From the NCBI RefSeq assembly GCF_030272615.1, contig NC_081412.1, forward strand, positions 539,673,835-539,737,834: a stretch of DNA of 64,000 bases. The letters run 5' to 3'. This DNA comes from Cryptomeria japonica. Its lineage: Eukaryota > Streptophyta > Pinopsida > Cupressales > Cupressaceae. The translations under genes and the position numbers were made by a program. Positions within the stretch are counted from its first letter, which is position 1; every line of letters begins with the position of its first letter. The notes beneath the pieces were generated by a model that ran no database searches, was not told where the DNA came from, and was given only the letters and a program-made list of their open reading frames with translations. Below, one piece after another: positions 46,210 to 57,515 of this stretch.

Positions 46210-46477
46210 CATTAACTACAAATAATTGGAAGGGATTCCTAGATTTGTGTTTATTACACTTGAAATTATTCCTTCATTCATTAAGGTTTATTCCTTATGA
46301 TTATTCCAGCTGTGGAAGGCCAAGTAAACTGCTCTTCAACTTTCCTTCGACAGCTTTTAAAATGTTCTTAATTATGAATCGAAAAAAATGAGGAATAACT
46401 TCATCCGCAAACCAAAATATATATACAGCAGTCAATACTTAGCACCCGAACATCATCTCATCTTGCTCGCACTAACC
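46210..46477 (+). promoter_or_regulatory. proximal promoter region of NLR unit 2
   Basis: Matches the 270 bases before the leader in unit 3: TTCGACAGCTTTTAAAA against TTCGACAGCTGTTAAAA, GAGGAATAACTTCATC against GAGGAATAACGTGATC. A TATATATA run at 46418 stands about 60 bases before the ATG, where unit 3 has TATAAA. Confidence 0.65.
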
Positions 46478-47072
46478 ATGGGCTCTTGTTGCTCTAATGA
46501 GCCGACCACGGCAACGTCCCCACCATCCACCTCACCTGGAGAAAACACCCTCAACTTTTGGAGACCTGAGCTCTCTAAAATATTTCAATCTAGCAAAATG
46601 TGTTAACTTGAAAGAAATTCCTTCAAGTTTTGGGAAATTAAGGTCTTTGCTGGTTTTAAATTTAGAAAGCTTCTGGAAATTGGAAGTGTTGCCTCCTAGC
46701 TTTGGGCAACTATATCAGTTAAACAAATTGAGCCTATAGTCATATGTTCTTAAGGAATTGCCTTCTATCTTTAGGAAGCTTAGCGCTTTAGTAGAGTTGC
46801 ATACCAGGTTGTCTGGAACTGAAAGAATTGCCTGATAGCTTTTGGCAGCTTACTTCTTTAACACATTTAGATTTAAGCTTTTGCATGAACTTGAAGAAGT
46901 TTCCTGCCAGCTTGGGACAACCTCGCTCACTAAAAATTTCAACTTATTGGCTTCCTTTAAGTTAGAAGAATTGGTGTCCAACAATGGAGAACTTCCATGT
47001 TTAGCACAACTAGATTTAAGACGATGTAACAGTTTGAAAGAATGTCCCAAATTTTCTAGTCATGGACAATGA
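46478..47072 (+). pseudogene. NLR pseudogene, unit 2 (leader joined to LRR)
   Basis: Starts MGSCCSNEPTTATSPPSTSP, again fitting MGxxxS. After about 22 codons it passes directly, with a frame change, into LRR sequence: PSTFGDLSSLKYFNLAKCVN, KEIPSSFGKLRSLLVLNLES. The helical block, NB-ARC and first LRRs are gone in one deletion. Later repeats are broken (stops at 46737 and 46826) and end near LRRCNSLKECPKF. Unit 3's upstream repeat follows at once. Confidence 0.88.
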
Positions 47073-47344
47073 AAAAATAAAAATATAGTAGAATTAAAAA
47101 ATAAAATTCAATGTTATGAATTAAAGGGAAGAAAATGAAATTAGATGGTCTTGTACTTCCACAAAAGGGGAAAAAATTAGATATCCCACAAGATTCATTT
47201 GTACAACTAGATACTTTTTGATCTTCATAATTGTACAAGGTTGTTGTCAGTAACATGTCCCTACACCTTGAACTATATTGTATATAAGATAGGATATAAA
47301 TGCAATATAGAGATAGTATGTGATATGTATAAGTTATATGAGAT

Positions 47345-47390
47345 TGTATATGTGCATGTGTATGTATGTATGTATGTGTGTGTGTGTGTA

Positions 47391-47455
<65 letters not shown>

Positions 47456-47610
47456 ATACATGTGTACATATATATATACATGTATATATACATATATACA
47501 TGTATATGTACATATATGTGTATATGTATATGTATATCTATATGTATGTGTGTGTGTACACACATAGATATATATACATATGCATACACACATACATATG
47601 TGTGTGTAAA
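47345..47610. repeat. TATATG/TGTATA microsatellite
   Basis: Ten near-perfect TATATG units at about 47395-47454, flanked by TGTG, GTAT and ATACAC variants. The long open frames on both strands here are repeat artefacts. Confidence 0.92.
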
Positions 47611-48383
47611 ATCACTTATGTATATTCATCACAATTTAGAGCTACTAAAAATATTTAAGGTCACATTTTCTAGGTTGAAGGATGTACTTAAAAAGTAAAG
47701 GTCGCTTGTGTGACCTTGATCTAAGTCTTCATATTTAGAGATTTCATATATATTAGATATTCATAAAGAAATTCTAATTTCAAATTTTTAAATATCAAAT
47801 CTTAATCATAATAAAATTTATATCCCTCTCTAAAATATTAACAATAAATTTTTATTTTCATTATCATTTCTCTTTCAGTTATATATTAAAAAATATATTT
47901 CTCAAATTAACATCATTATTTAGTTTAATTTCTTTATTGCTTAATTATTTACACGTATGCTTAAATATTAGTGAAGATCCATTTAATTTCCCTTCACTGC
48001 TTTATTATATGAATGAAACTCAAAGGACCTTCAATGTTTCACGGTATTGTCGATATTATATGCTTCCACCATGATATTTCTTTTTATCATTAATTAATTA
48101 GAGCTTGCTTTAGTTGAAAAACTGAGCTGTCTAAATAAAAACACAAACCTACAAATTCCATTAGTTTGGGAACAAGCTCTTCATTTTATTAGCTATGGCT
48201 ATGAAGGCTTTCCCTTATGCTTAATACAGCTGTTAAAGGGCAAATAAAATGCTCCTATTGTTTTTTCGACAGCTGTTAAAAACATTCCTGAACTATGAAC
48301 CAAAACAGACGAGGAATAACGTGATCTCGAAAAATAACACGTAAATAAAGTAAAATTCAAAAAATGTCTGGACATAGGCAGCC

Positions 48384-48389
48384 TATAAA
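48384..48389 (+). promoter_or_regulatory. TATA box of NLR unit 3
   Basis: TATAAA, 64 bases before the leader ATG (48453), followed by GCACTCAATGCTTGCGTC. Unit 1 keeps the downstream words (GCACTCAATATTTGCGTC, 30175), but its TATA position is occupied by the Gypsy LTR end. Confidence 0.6.
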
Positions 48390-49570
48390 GCACTCAATGC
48401 TTGCGTCCGAACTAGAGAAACGTTTTTCTAATCTCGCTTGCATTCACCTACCATGGGCGGCTATTTCTCCAAGAAGCCGCCCCAGCCCCAGTCCTCGCCT
48501 CCGCCCCTCAGCCTCAACCTCAGCCACCGCCTCAACCTCAAACTCAGCCTCAGCCTCAGCCTGCACCTCAACCTCAACCTCAGCCCCGGCCTACCCATCA
48601 ACCTCAGCTTTGTAATCACAACTCGAAATTTGGGTGTGACAGATATGCTCAAGGACGGCCTTGCACGTCGTGAGCATAGTGTGGGTACTCTATCCAACAA
48701 AGATACTCTCCAAATATTGTTCAGAGATTGCATTCCTGATAATGCCATAGACACAGACGGAAAGAACGTGCAAAAAACAATTCAGATTTGTCCTGGGATT
48801 CCGTTGGTCTTAGAAATTGTTGCTGCTCGTTTGCGCATGCAGAACTACGTGGTAGAGAGGTTTACGCAAATATTTGAAGCTTTGGAGCCAGGAAAAGATG
48901 TCAAGGAAGAAAATCTGACCGAACGTCTTGTCAATTTTGTGTATGATAAGTTGGAAACCTCTACACAAGAAGCGTTTCTGGATATTTGCTGCTTCTTTGT
49001 TAGCTGTAGTCGCCACGATGTGGAGTACATTGTTGGAGCTGAGGAGATCACACATCTGGAAGAAGCAGCTTTGTTCAAGACGTCCGACACAGGCAACGTG
49101 GTTGTTCATGATATCATCCGAGCAAAACCGCTGAATATGTCTGAATCCAGTAGAATTATGGATATGCAATCCTGGGTCGATGTTGTAAGCGAAAATCAGG
49201 CATGTCTTTGCATTTATTTACTAATACAAAGTAGAAATCTAATGAGCAGTACTAGATTAATGAGATATACCATATCTTATCAGAGGCTCGACCAAATATA
49301 GGAGTTTGGCTTAGCAAGGAAGAGGATGAACCTTCGTACGAACTTGATGACAAGCACATTTTTTCAATGAAAAAATCGTTGAGAGCTCTGGCATTGGGGA
49401 ACTAGATAAAAGTATCACGGCCAGCCCAAAAGACACCAAAATTTAAAGAACTGAGATTTCTCCGACTTGGTGGCGACATCTCTGGTTTATGGCAAGTGAA
49501 TTTGGAGTCTCTTGAGCGGTTGGCCGTGTACCATGGCCCTATCTTTAAGGATGGTGTGAATTTTTCTAAG

Positions 49571-49620
49571 GCAAGTCCTTCGCCATTTCCTGTAATTTAT
49601 TATGCTTAATTGTTTGGTTA
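49571..49620 (+). other. putative GC-AG intron, unit 3
   Basis: The exon end reads AAG then GCAAGTCC, the strong donor consensus typical of GC-AG introns, and the intron ends TTTGGTTAG. Unit 1 has AAG then GCAAGACC (32563) and GCTTAG (32620) at the same place. No GT donor fits both copies as well. Confidence 0.6.
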
Positions 49621-50430
49621 GATCTGGGAAAAATTCATAAGAATGGAATTAAAATGTGGATGCAGCTACCCAAGAAGTTACGTGTTATGAAAGCCACTGC
49701 ACAGTCTGAAGAATCTGCAAAGTCACGGGACTCCATGGCCGTCAACGTCAGCCAAAATTCTTTCTTGGAAGAATTGGATTTGAAAGAACTGAAAAATCTC
49801 CAGAGATTACCAGAATGGCTTGATCACTTAAGTGGCCTCAAGGTTTTGATATTAGATGAATGGGATAAAATGCAGGAGCTGTCCGAGCAGGTATGTGGAC
49901 GGACTTCATTATGTAAACTGAGTATCAGTGGTGGTGCTTCTTTGCAGAATCTGCCAAAACCGTTTGTGGAATTAAGGTCTTTACAGGAGCTGATCTTAAC
50001 AAGCTGCAAGCAATTGGAAGAATTGCCCTCAACTTTTGTAGACCTGAATTCTCTAAAATATTTGAATCTAGCAGAGTGTGTTGTCTTAAACATTGCCTTC
50101 TAGGTTTGGGCAACTGCGTTAAAGAGGTTGAACCTGCAGACATTTGATCTTAAAGAGTTGCCTTCTAGCTTTGGGGACCTTAGCTCTTTAGTAGAGTTAA
50201 AACTGTCCGGTTGTCTGGAGCTAAAGGAATTGCCCGTTAGCTTTAGGCAGCTTATTTCTCTAACACATTTAGATTTAAGTAGTTGCAATGAAATTGAAAT
50301 CCTTGCCATCCAGCGTAGGAGAACTTAAATCTCTCGAGTATTTGAACTTATCGGCTTGCTTTTTGTTAGAGAAATTACCTTCTAACCATCTGGCTTCCAA
50401 GCAAGCTAAGTTACGAGTCCTCGTCTTTTA
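49621..50430 (+). pseudogene. NLR unit 3 leucine-rich repeats
   Basis: Open at 49654-50103: KKLRVMKATAQSEESAKSRD, SFLEELDLKELKNLQRLPEW, LILTSCKQLEELPSTFVDLN. After 50100 shifts split it: LKELPSSFGDLSSLVELKLS and KELPVSFRQLISLTHLDLSS follow in 50128-50328, then fragments to LLTIWLPSK near 50400, which matches unit 1's C-terminus TIWLPEK. Confidence 0.88.
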
Positions 50431-51419
50431 ATCAGAGTTCAAGCTCTAATGTTGTATTTATCCACTGTCAGTAGGGCAGAAATGTGTATGTATATGATGT
50501 CAGCTTGTGCTCTTTAATATATTCTTACAATTTTCTCAACGTTGTGGGTGGGCCCTTTGAACGGGGAAATTTTTCCTCTATTTCTTGTTACACCGAAGGC
50601 GTCTCTTATATGAGATGCGTCGGTTGACTTTGCAAACCAATGGTTCGTAGTCTCTTAGAACCATGCAAGACCATTCAAGACTTTCCTGCCATTAGATTTG
50701 TCATCTCATATTTCGATGCAGTCTTTGACGATGACAATGGATTTGTCAGTGTTCTCCTGTCTAGCTGTTGTACACATGCCATTTTATATAGTTGTCTACT
50801 AAAAGAAAATTCATTATTTATTTTGGTTATCCCAAGGCCATGAATTACGCTCTGCACAATGCAATGGCTCATATTTCTATCCGTAGCTCAATCACTCATG
50901 TACATGTACTTAAGATATCGAAAATCTACAATGAGAGATGACAATTGACGCGAGTCATAATGTTAATAACTACGCGTGACTTATTAGTTGAATAGCAGAG
51001 AGGGCTAAAATTTGACAGTATAGAAGAGAGGAGAGTGTCGTACATAATTATGTGTCGACTTTTCTATAGTTGCGGAGAGATTCATATAATAAGAATACCA
51101 TGCAATTTCCCTCTGCTTGTCTGAACGCTCTTTTATCAAGTTTAAAATTCCATGGATGAAATAATGTCATTTGACTGCTAAAATTGCTGTTTGTTCTCAG
51201 CGCTTTCTACATTTGTTCTCGATGCTGATACTGTGAACATTTCAGATTACCATAAGTCAAAACAAGACGAGCTAATTAGAGTGTTAAGAAATGATCGCTT
51301 GATTTAGCGTGTAAGGGTAATATGTGCGTGTACATGGGTTATAATGTTGTTAAGCAAAAGTCTTTAAAAATTTATTAGGATTTTTTTATTAATTACGAAA
51401 GACGACTTACCTATCTACC
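50431..51419 (+). other. 3' region of NLR unit 3 and flanking DNA
   Basis: GTAGGGCAGAAATGTGTATG...GATGTCAGC (50472) matches unit 1's 3' region. I see no gene further on; short frames at 50640-50870 on both strands are unrecognised. Confidence 0.55.
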
Positions 51420-51539
51420 TGATGGAATCTAGGAAAGAATCATCATTCGATATATTTGAGTCTAATCACAATACTATGATATGATTCAAAGAGTAGAGCT
51501 CTTGAAAACATGTGGTTCTAGAATAGCTAAACTAAACAA

Positions 51540-51754
51540 TGGTTAGGAAAATAAAGGATTTTTTATAGTCCATGATGCCAACAATCTATATATGGCCTTA
51601 CATATGGGTTAGAGCAATATGGGAATAACCCGTACTCCTTGCGGGAGACACCTAATTATGCTACAAATGAGGCATACATACCTTACCTCCTTGTGGAATT
51701 TAAACTTGTGAGCTCTCTTTCAAAAGCACAAGTTCTCCACCACTAGACCAACTC
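51540..51754 (-). mobile_element. tRNA-derived SINE-like element
   Basis: On the minus strand the head reads GAGTTGGTCTAGTGGTGGAG, a Pol III A-box context (about 51737-51750), followed 30-35 bases on by CACAAGTTTAAATTCCAC, a B-box-like word (about 51695-51707). This spacing is that of tRNA-derived SINEs. The 3' border is not clear. Confidence 0.6.
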
Positions 51755-51922
51755 TCCAAGATAAACCCTAAAAGTAAATAACTAACCTGTAGAAGGGGTA
51801 GAACTGTTTCTAGAGATCCAATGCCAAAGACAATGAGAGGGAAATTTGTGGATGTGAGATTTATCCATGCATATAGACACATTGCATTAAAGTTCTTGTT
51901 TGACAATTGACAAATTTATTGT

Positions 51923-51925
<3 letters not shown>

Positions 51926-52010
<85 letters not shown>
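51926..52010. repeat. CT microsatellite
   Basis: Perfect (CT)n of about 42 units. Confidence 0.98.
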
Positions 52011-52013
<3 letters not shown>

Positions 52014-52855
52014 GTTTATATGCCTCTTTATTTATCTTTCTAAATCTTTCTCCCTCTCCCCCTCTCTATATCTCCTTATATCTCTAACTTTTGATCACCT
52101 TATCTCACTATATATCTGATCTCTATCTCTCCCTCTTCCCCTTACTCTATATTGAGCTCTATCTCTCCCTCTATCTTCATCTCTACCTCTATAGTCCTCT
52201 CCCTCTTCTATATCTCCTTATACCTCTAACTCTCTACTACCCTCTCTCACCATCTATATCTCTCTATCTCTCTCAATCCCTCTTTCTCTCTTTCCTCTAT
52301 CTTTATCTCTACCTCTATCTTTTTCTCCCCCCTCTATCTTTAGACATGTCTCCCTCTCTCTTTCCATATCTCTTTATCTTCATCTCTACCTCTATCTCCT
52401 CATGTACACCTCCCCCCTCTCTCTCTAACCCTATATATCTATATCTCTTTGGCTTTATAGCTTTATCTTTCCATATATCTTCTCCCATTTCTCCCTCTAT
52501 CTCTATCTCATTATCTCTCAAACTCTCTCTACCCCCATATCTCTATATATCTCTATCTTTATATTTTTTTTTTATCTCTTCATCTCTCATTCTCTCCTCT
52601 CTCCTCTATATATTTATCTTTACAATCTCTATCTACCCCTATTTTCCCCCTCTTTATCTTTCCCTTCACCTATATATACCTCTCCTTTTCCATCTCCTTC
52701 TCCATATCCATCTATATCTCTATCTTACTCTCTATCTCTATTTACTTACCTCCCTCTCCATCTCTTTCTCAATATTGACCCCTCTATTTCTACCTCTCTC
52801 TATCCCTATTTCTTTGGTATCCTCTCTCTCATTCTCGCCCTCTCCCTCGATTGCA
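52011..52855. repeat. degenerate pyrimidine tract (CTCTAT-rich)
   Basis: About 840 bases, almost all C, T and A on the plus strand, built from CTCTATCTCTAT, CTCCCTCT and CCTCTATAT words. The 258-codon open frame here encodes only Leu/Ser/Ile/Tyr/Pro repeats and is not a gene. Confidence 0.9.
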
Positions 52856-53670
52856 AACATAACATGAATCCATTGGTAATGAAGGATGATTATGTTCTTT
52901 ATTCAAATGTTTTGTTTAAGTCATCCTCGGATCTATAGTAAGAGGATGCTTCTCTATTGGGACCTTTGTTGCACAAACAACATCATTTATTAAATGTATG
53001 CAAAAAATAGACCACTTTTTTTTTAGTTGAGCTTCCACACCTATTCGACATACCCAATGCACACTAAAGTGCGATTGTTAGTCATATTTTTGTTGAGAAC
53101 TGTTCAGAATTAGACACAGGATGAATTTGAAGAATGATTAAAAATATTGTTTATTGACTTAGACTATTGGATGATGACATGCTCCATATATTTTTCATTA
53201 TCATTTAATTGTATGGTTGGTTTTATTTGATAGTAAATTTTTTAAAAATATTTAATTTAGAACATAATTTTATATCATTTATATTTTTAAGAAACATAAA
53301 AAGAATAATGAAATTGAAAAATTTAAATAATGCATGGAGGATATATAACATAAAATTGTTTCATTGTTTTCATTCTTCATTACAATCTTGAAATATATTA
53401 TTTTATATTCATATTCAGGAATATAATTGAAACTTACAACTGCCTATGAATAAATAACTAATTTCACTAATCTTCGTTATCCTTCATTATCCCAAGAGAA
53501 AAAATTCTTATTATTTCATCCTTTGTCCCCTATAATAAATATTTTGAAGAAAATCTCTAGAATATGTGTTGCAACACTTGCTTGACTTAGGCCCTCTCCA
53601 TAGCCATCTCGTGAGAAAAAAAGGTGAATCTGCATTCTCTATTCATTTATGCAATCACCATGCAATCAAG
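52856..53670. other. non-genic DNA, partly NLR 3' region
   Basis: No gene. 53080-53220 resembles 33900-34050 downstream of unit 1. Confidence 0.5.
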
Positions 53671-53847
53671 GATGATCAAATTACAAGTAACCATTCTAAG
53701 TCACTCTCTCAATGATCACTCCAATATAAGATGATCAAACTATAGTTGACCATCATGAGTCACTCTATTGATGCTCACTCCAACCAAAGATTATCAAACT
53801 ATAGTTGAACATTATGAGTCACTCTACTGGTGCTGACACCAAATCAT
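53671..53847. repeat. 59-bp tandem repeat, three units
   Basis: Units start at 53671, 53730 and 53789, each GATNATCAAANTA...GAGTCACTCT...CACTCCAA. Confidence 0.93.
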
Positions 53848-54440
53848 GACCATACATGGTTATCTCTTCTCTTTCTACATGTCAAAAATCTAGAACCTAC
53901 AATCTAGATAATCCCAAGACATGCCTCACAGTCCATCTAGGATTCTATAGTATATAGCACCAAACAATGTTCGTTAATCTTAAATATTAATGTGCAACTA
54001 ATTTAGTGAGAAAAAAGTTGCTTTGGAAAAAATTAATCTACACACATAAAAAAGTTATTAATTTCAATGCAATGTCTTTGATTAGCAATGGGAGATAGAA
54101 ATATATGGTTTAGATGATATAAAAGATCAAATGAATGATTTGAACCCCAAAAATGCACAAGGGTTCACTTGGGTAAAGGAGCTAAAACATAGCATAGAGG
54201 TGGGGAAAAAAAAAAAGCTTAGTGACAAAAGTATCACTCTATTACTATGGATTATACTTTTCTTATAGGTGCAAAAATTTATTTATAGGTGAATATAACA
54301 ACAAAGAAGGGAAAAAAAGACCCAAATGCAAGAAATGGATCTTATATCTGGATCTCCATCATACCTTCGTTAGAGCAATAAGATGATGAATACGCAACCA
54401 ATAAGCTTTAGAAGTCTTCAATGGCCTCCAAAGATCATCT
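53848..54440. other. non-genic AT-rich DNA
   Basis: I see no gene, RNA or repeat boundary here. Confidence 0.4.
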
Positions 54441-55034
54441 TTATGTTTTGTTTATGTTGATGTAGGGGAAATCATTTGTTACACATATGTGAGCACACCT
54501 TTGGAAGAGAGGAAATGAGAGATGTGCCCTCTCACCCATGAAAGAAGACATCTAGTGCAAAAGGAAAAGATGACAAGTGTCTCATCAATTACATATGTAG
54601 AAGAGTGGAGGAAGGCATGTGACTTCTCACACTTATGTGAGAGTTACATGGCTTAAATATAAGGTGAGGATTTTCTTGATCAAATGGATATCAAGATTTT
54701 GTTGTAGTCTTATAGGATAAGTAAGACTAGGAATTTGATTGATTGAATTAATCACACTCAGTTATTTGCAATGAAAGCTTATTTATTTAATTCATTTTAA
54801 TTGCTAATTGGATTTTGAAGTGGAAAGGGAGAATTGAATAAGTGATTTGCACTTATATGCTCCTTGTGGGATAAGATAATAAGGTTGCATTTAATTTAAT
54901 AAATGGAAATTTATTTAATTAAAGGTTCATGATAGGAAAATGGTGAACTTAAGTAAATAAATGGTTTATTTAATTAATACTTGGGATAACATAAATTTTG
55001 GTGTGGCTAGGTGTGGACAACTTTAGGTGTATAC
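54441..55034 (-). repeat. Gypsy LTR, same family as 4100
   Basis: Read on the minus strand it starts TGTATACACCTAAAGTTGTC and is rich in ATTAAATAAA words, as at 4100-4330. The inner end (left) is not defined. Confidence 0.6.
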
Positions 55035-55036
55035 AC

Positions 55037-56345
55037 ACAGAAATCACAAAAGATGCAAGATCCCCTTGCTCCAAACATCATTGACATAATTGAGACATGG
55101 GAGAAGGGATGATGAATGGGGGAAAAGAGAAAAAAAATCTAGGATATTAGATAGAATTGGCTCATCTATGGCAACCACACACTTATAGAAAGAAAATTTT
55201 GAGATTCAAGACTCTTGAATTAAAAAAACCTAAGTACAAAATAATTGAAAATAAAAATTAGTATGAAAAAATTGAGAGAGAAAAAAAGTTAATATTATGA
55301 ATTAAAAGGAAGAAAATGAAATCAAATGATTCTTCAATTCCACAAAAATAAAATAAAGTAGAAATATCACTATAAAGAATATCTCCATTAGAAAATTCAC
55401 TAGTACATCTATACACTTGAAATTACTTTTTTCTTTATCTTCGTAATTGCATAAGACTAAGTCTAGGAAAGTGTCCTTAGAAAGTTATAACAGCATTGGA
55501 ATATGTTGGATATAAGATAGGCTATAGAATGCAATATAGAGATAGTGTACATGATATGTATAAGATATGTGAGATTAGAGATATAGAGAAGAAATAAAGA
55601 TGTATAACAAAATATGTCTAATTAGTCAAGAATATTTATCAGAATTTAAGGCTATATAAAATATTCAAGGTTATCTTTTTCAAATAAAGAGTGTACTTAA
55701 AAAGTAAAGGATTCCATTGTGATCTTGATCTTATTCTTCATATTTAAAATATTTACAATATATATTGCTCACAATAATCTAATCTCAAATTCTAAATATC
55801 TAATTGTTATTAAAATTAATTAATCTCCCTCTCTCAAACATTAATATCCTTTTACTTTAATTATTATTTCTATTTCATTTCTATATTCAAAATATTTTCC
55901 TATTTGTTACTTGATAATATAATTGGAAGGCATATGTAATTTCCTTTAATCATTCATTATATGAATACTCAAAGTTCTTCATTGTTATTTTGCTTTTTAA
56001 CCGTGGTGCCCTACCATCAAGTGTTTCCCTCTTAAATAGTTGCTTGTTCCTTAGTCCTTCCAAGTATATTCTCTTGTATGCTTTTCACCAATACATTTTG
56101 TTCTTATTATTATTAATTAATTTAAGCTTACTTTACCCTAAAACACAAATTGTCTAAATAAAAGCACAAATCTAGAACTTCGAGATTTTATTATTCGATT
56201 CCAATAGTTTGGGAACATACTCTTTATTTTATTGGTTTATAATAGCTGTTAAAGGCCAAATGATATGCTCCTTACATATCGTTCGACAACTGTTAAAGCG
56301 TACTGAATTATGAAATTAAGAAGATGAAGAATAACTTGATCTAGA
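55037..56345 (+). repeat. NLR-unit upstream repeat, copy D
   Basis: No gene. GCAAGATCCCCTTGCTCC (55055) matches copies A (18862) and B (38885); TATGAATTAAAAGGAAGA (55295) matches A, B and C; TTCCAATAGTTTGGGAACAT (56200) and the TTCGACAACTGTTAAA word match unit 3's promoter. Confidence 0.8.
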
Positions 56346-56369
56346 AACACAATTTAGATCACGATTTAG

Positions 56370-56850
56370 CATGGACTTTCGATACCGCTACCATCACCCA
56401 CGCTGGAAAAGTCTCTTTTAAACCAACAACAATGTGGACGACGTTGATAATTTTGATCTATCTCATCGACGAATTGTTGCGGTCTCTTTTATACAGTGTT
56501 AGTATGGAAGTCACCTTCAAACATAAATATAATAAATGGAGTCAAAACAAGAAAACACTGATAAACAAAAAAAGTAAATGCGAATTTCATGTTTGCATCA
56601 ACATTTACATTTGTTATTAGCATAATATTCTTCTGTGGGCTCATCAGCAGTTGGGCTCCAAGCGCAGTAGAAGCAAGTAATGAAGTTGCTAGACATGGAA
56701 ATAGAAGATAGGTCATCAGAGGCTGTAGTTATTTATGTATTTGGTGGCATAGGAGAGAACACGCTCGCCACTGCTATTCTTACAGGCTTAGATCTCAAGG
56801 ATCATAACTACTTAGAGAAAACCATTCCAACAATGACATAGAATGCATGT
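56370..56850 (+). pseudogene. NLR remnant, unit 4
   Basis: Begins with a decayed leader end (CAACAACAATGTGGACGACG equals CATCAACAATGCCGGCGACG in unit 1), then skips the helical block to the P-loop exon at 56640. There KLLDMEIEDRSSEAVVIYVF leads into GGIGENTLATAILTGLDL. The Walker A Lys is Glu. It stops near 56850 in unrelated DNA, so ARC2 and LRRs are missing. Confidence 0.82.
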
Positions 56851-57240
56851 AGTGTTAATTTAAACAATCATAGAAAAACATATAATCAACACAAATAGAG
56901 AAAGAAAATAACACAACAAAGACACTAGACACAAATTTATAGTGGTTCACCATAAAGGCTGTGTCCACTCTCAAGCATAGAAAACTCTTTATTAATTGTT
57001 ATCAATACATCTCCATATATGGACTGCACGCAATCATTTATACAATCATGTTCAGCTATGAAACCAAGAGTTGAGAGAACGTGAATGCTCATGTGACCAT
57101 TGGACTTCCACTTCAAAACTCATATTGCAACCAAGACCATCGAAGATTTTAACTTTGCCAAACTCTGTTCACAAACAATGTGAGTTAACCTTCTCCATTC
57201 CAAATCAGAAATAATAATTCTTTTGCAAAAGACATCTTCA
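56851..57240. other. probable Copia LTR fragment
   Basis: ATTTATAGTGGTTCACC...GGCTGTGTCCACTCTC (56935-56975) is a phrase common in plant Copia LTRs. No partner LTR or primer site is seen. Confidence 0.45.
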
Positions 57241-57263
57241 AATACTACCTTTTTAGGCACAAG

Positions 57264-57515
57264 CTAATACAATGATTCATGGTCAGAAACACTATGCTTT
57301 GCAGATGCAAAGCATACTCCCCCTTCATCCATAGAAGGACCCTTGAATGCAACATCCATAAATCCTGCAAGGTAGCACTTATCAGTTCTATTTTTTTCAT
57401 CAACAAGAATTATTTCAAAATATTTGTAGGTTGAATCTTGATTTATCCAGAAGTTCAAAATGCTTAGTCCTTCAACCTCTTGCCCAACTCACTCCTCTGC
57501 CAAATTCATTGAAAG
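57264..57515 (-). pseudogene. ribosomal protein L15 fragment
   Basis: On the minus strand the frame reads NLAEE, TGA, VGQEVEGLSILNFW, INQDSTYKYFEIILVDEKN (57385-57510). Cytosolic large-subunit protein L15 carries [34 protein letters not shown] at this place, so the identity is clear. The similarity ends after ILVD; the remaining 45 codons of the open frame are unrelated. It is one internal piece of the gene, not a full copy. Confidence 0.82.

Larger units (their letters stand above)
47080..48452 (+). repeat. NLR-unit upstream repeat, copy C
   Basis: No gene. Starts inside the repeat at the point equivalent to 55255 in copy D and runs to the unit 3 leader. Contains a TATATG microsatellite (47345-47610) absent from the other copies. 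Confidence 0.78.
48453..50430 (+). pseudogene. NLR pseudogene, unit 3
   Basis: Leader MGGYFSKKPPQPQSSPPPLS joined to RNBS-B (VITTRNLGVTDMLKDG), then an intact stretch: CPGIPLVLEIVAARL (GLPL), AFLDICCFFVSCSRHDVEYI (RNBS-D) and VVHDIIRAKPLNMS (MHD region). The helical block and P-loop are deleted. One frame is open from 48453 to 49301, 282 codons, and reads across the splice junction. Then come the linker exon (with TAG at 49402), the main LRR exon from 49626 and broken LRRs to about 50430. It matches unit 1 throughout. Confidence 0.9.

Noticed and set aside
47056-47698. Several overlapping frames of 106-177 codons on both strands
   Set aside because: They are translations of the TATATG/TGTG microsatellite (Tyr/Thr/His or Ile/Cys/Val repeats).
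52091-52867. 258-codon open frame
   Set aside because: It lies wholly in the CTCTAT pyrimidine tract and encodes only Leu/Ser/Ile/Tyr/Pro repeats; stops are absent because of base composition.
57264-57458. Complete ribosomal protein gene
   Set aside because: Only about 35 codons match L15; the start, the basic C-terminus and the rest are absent.
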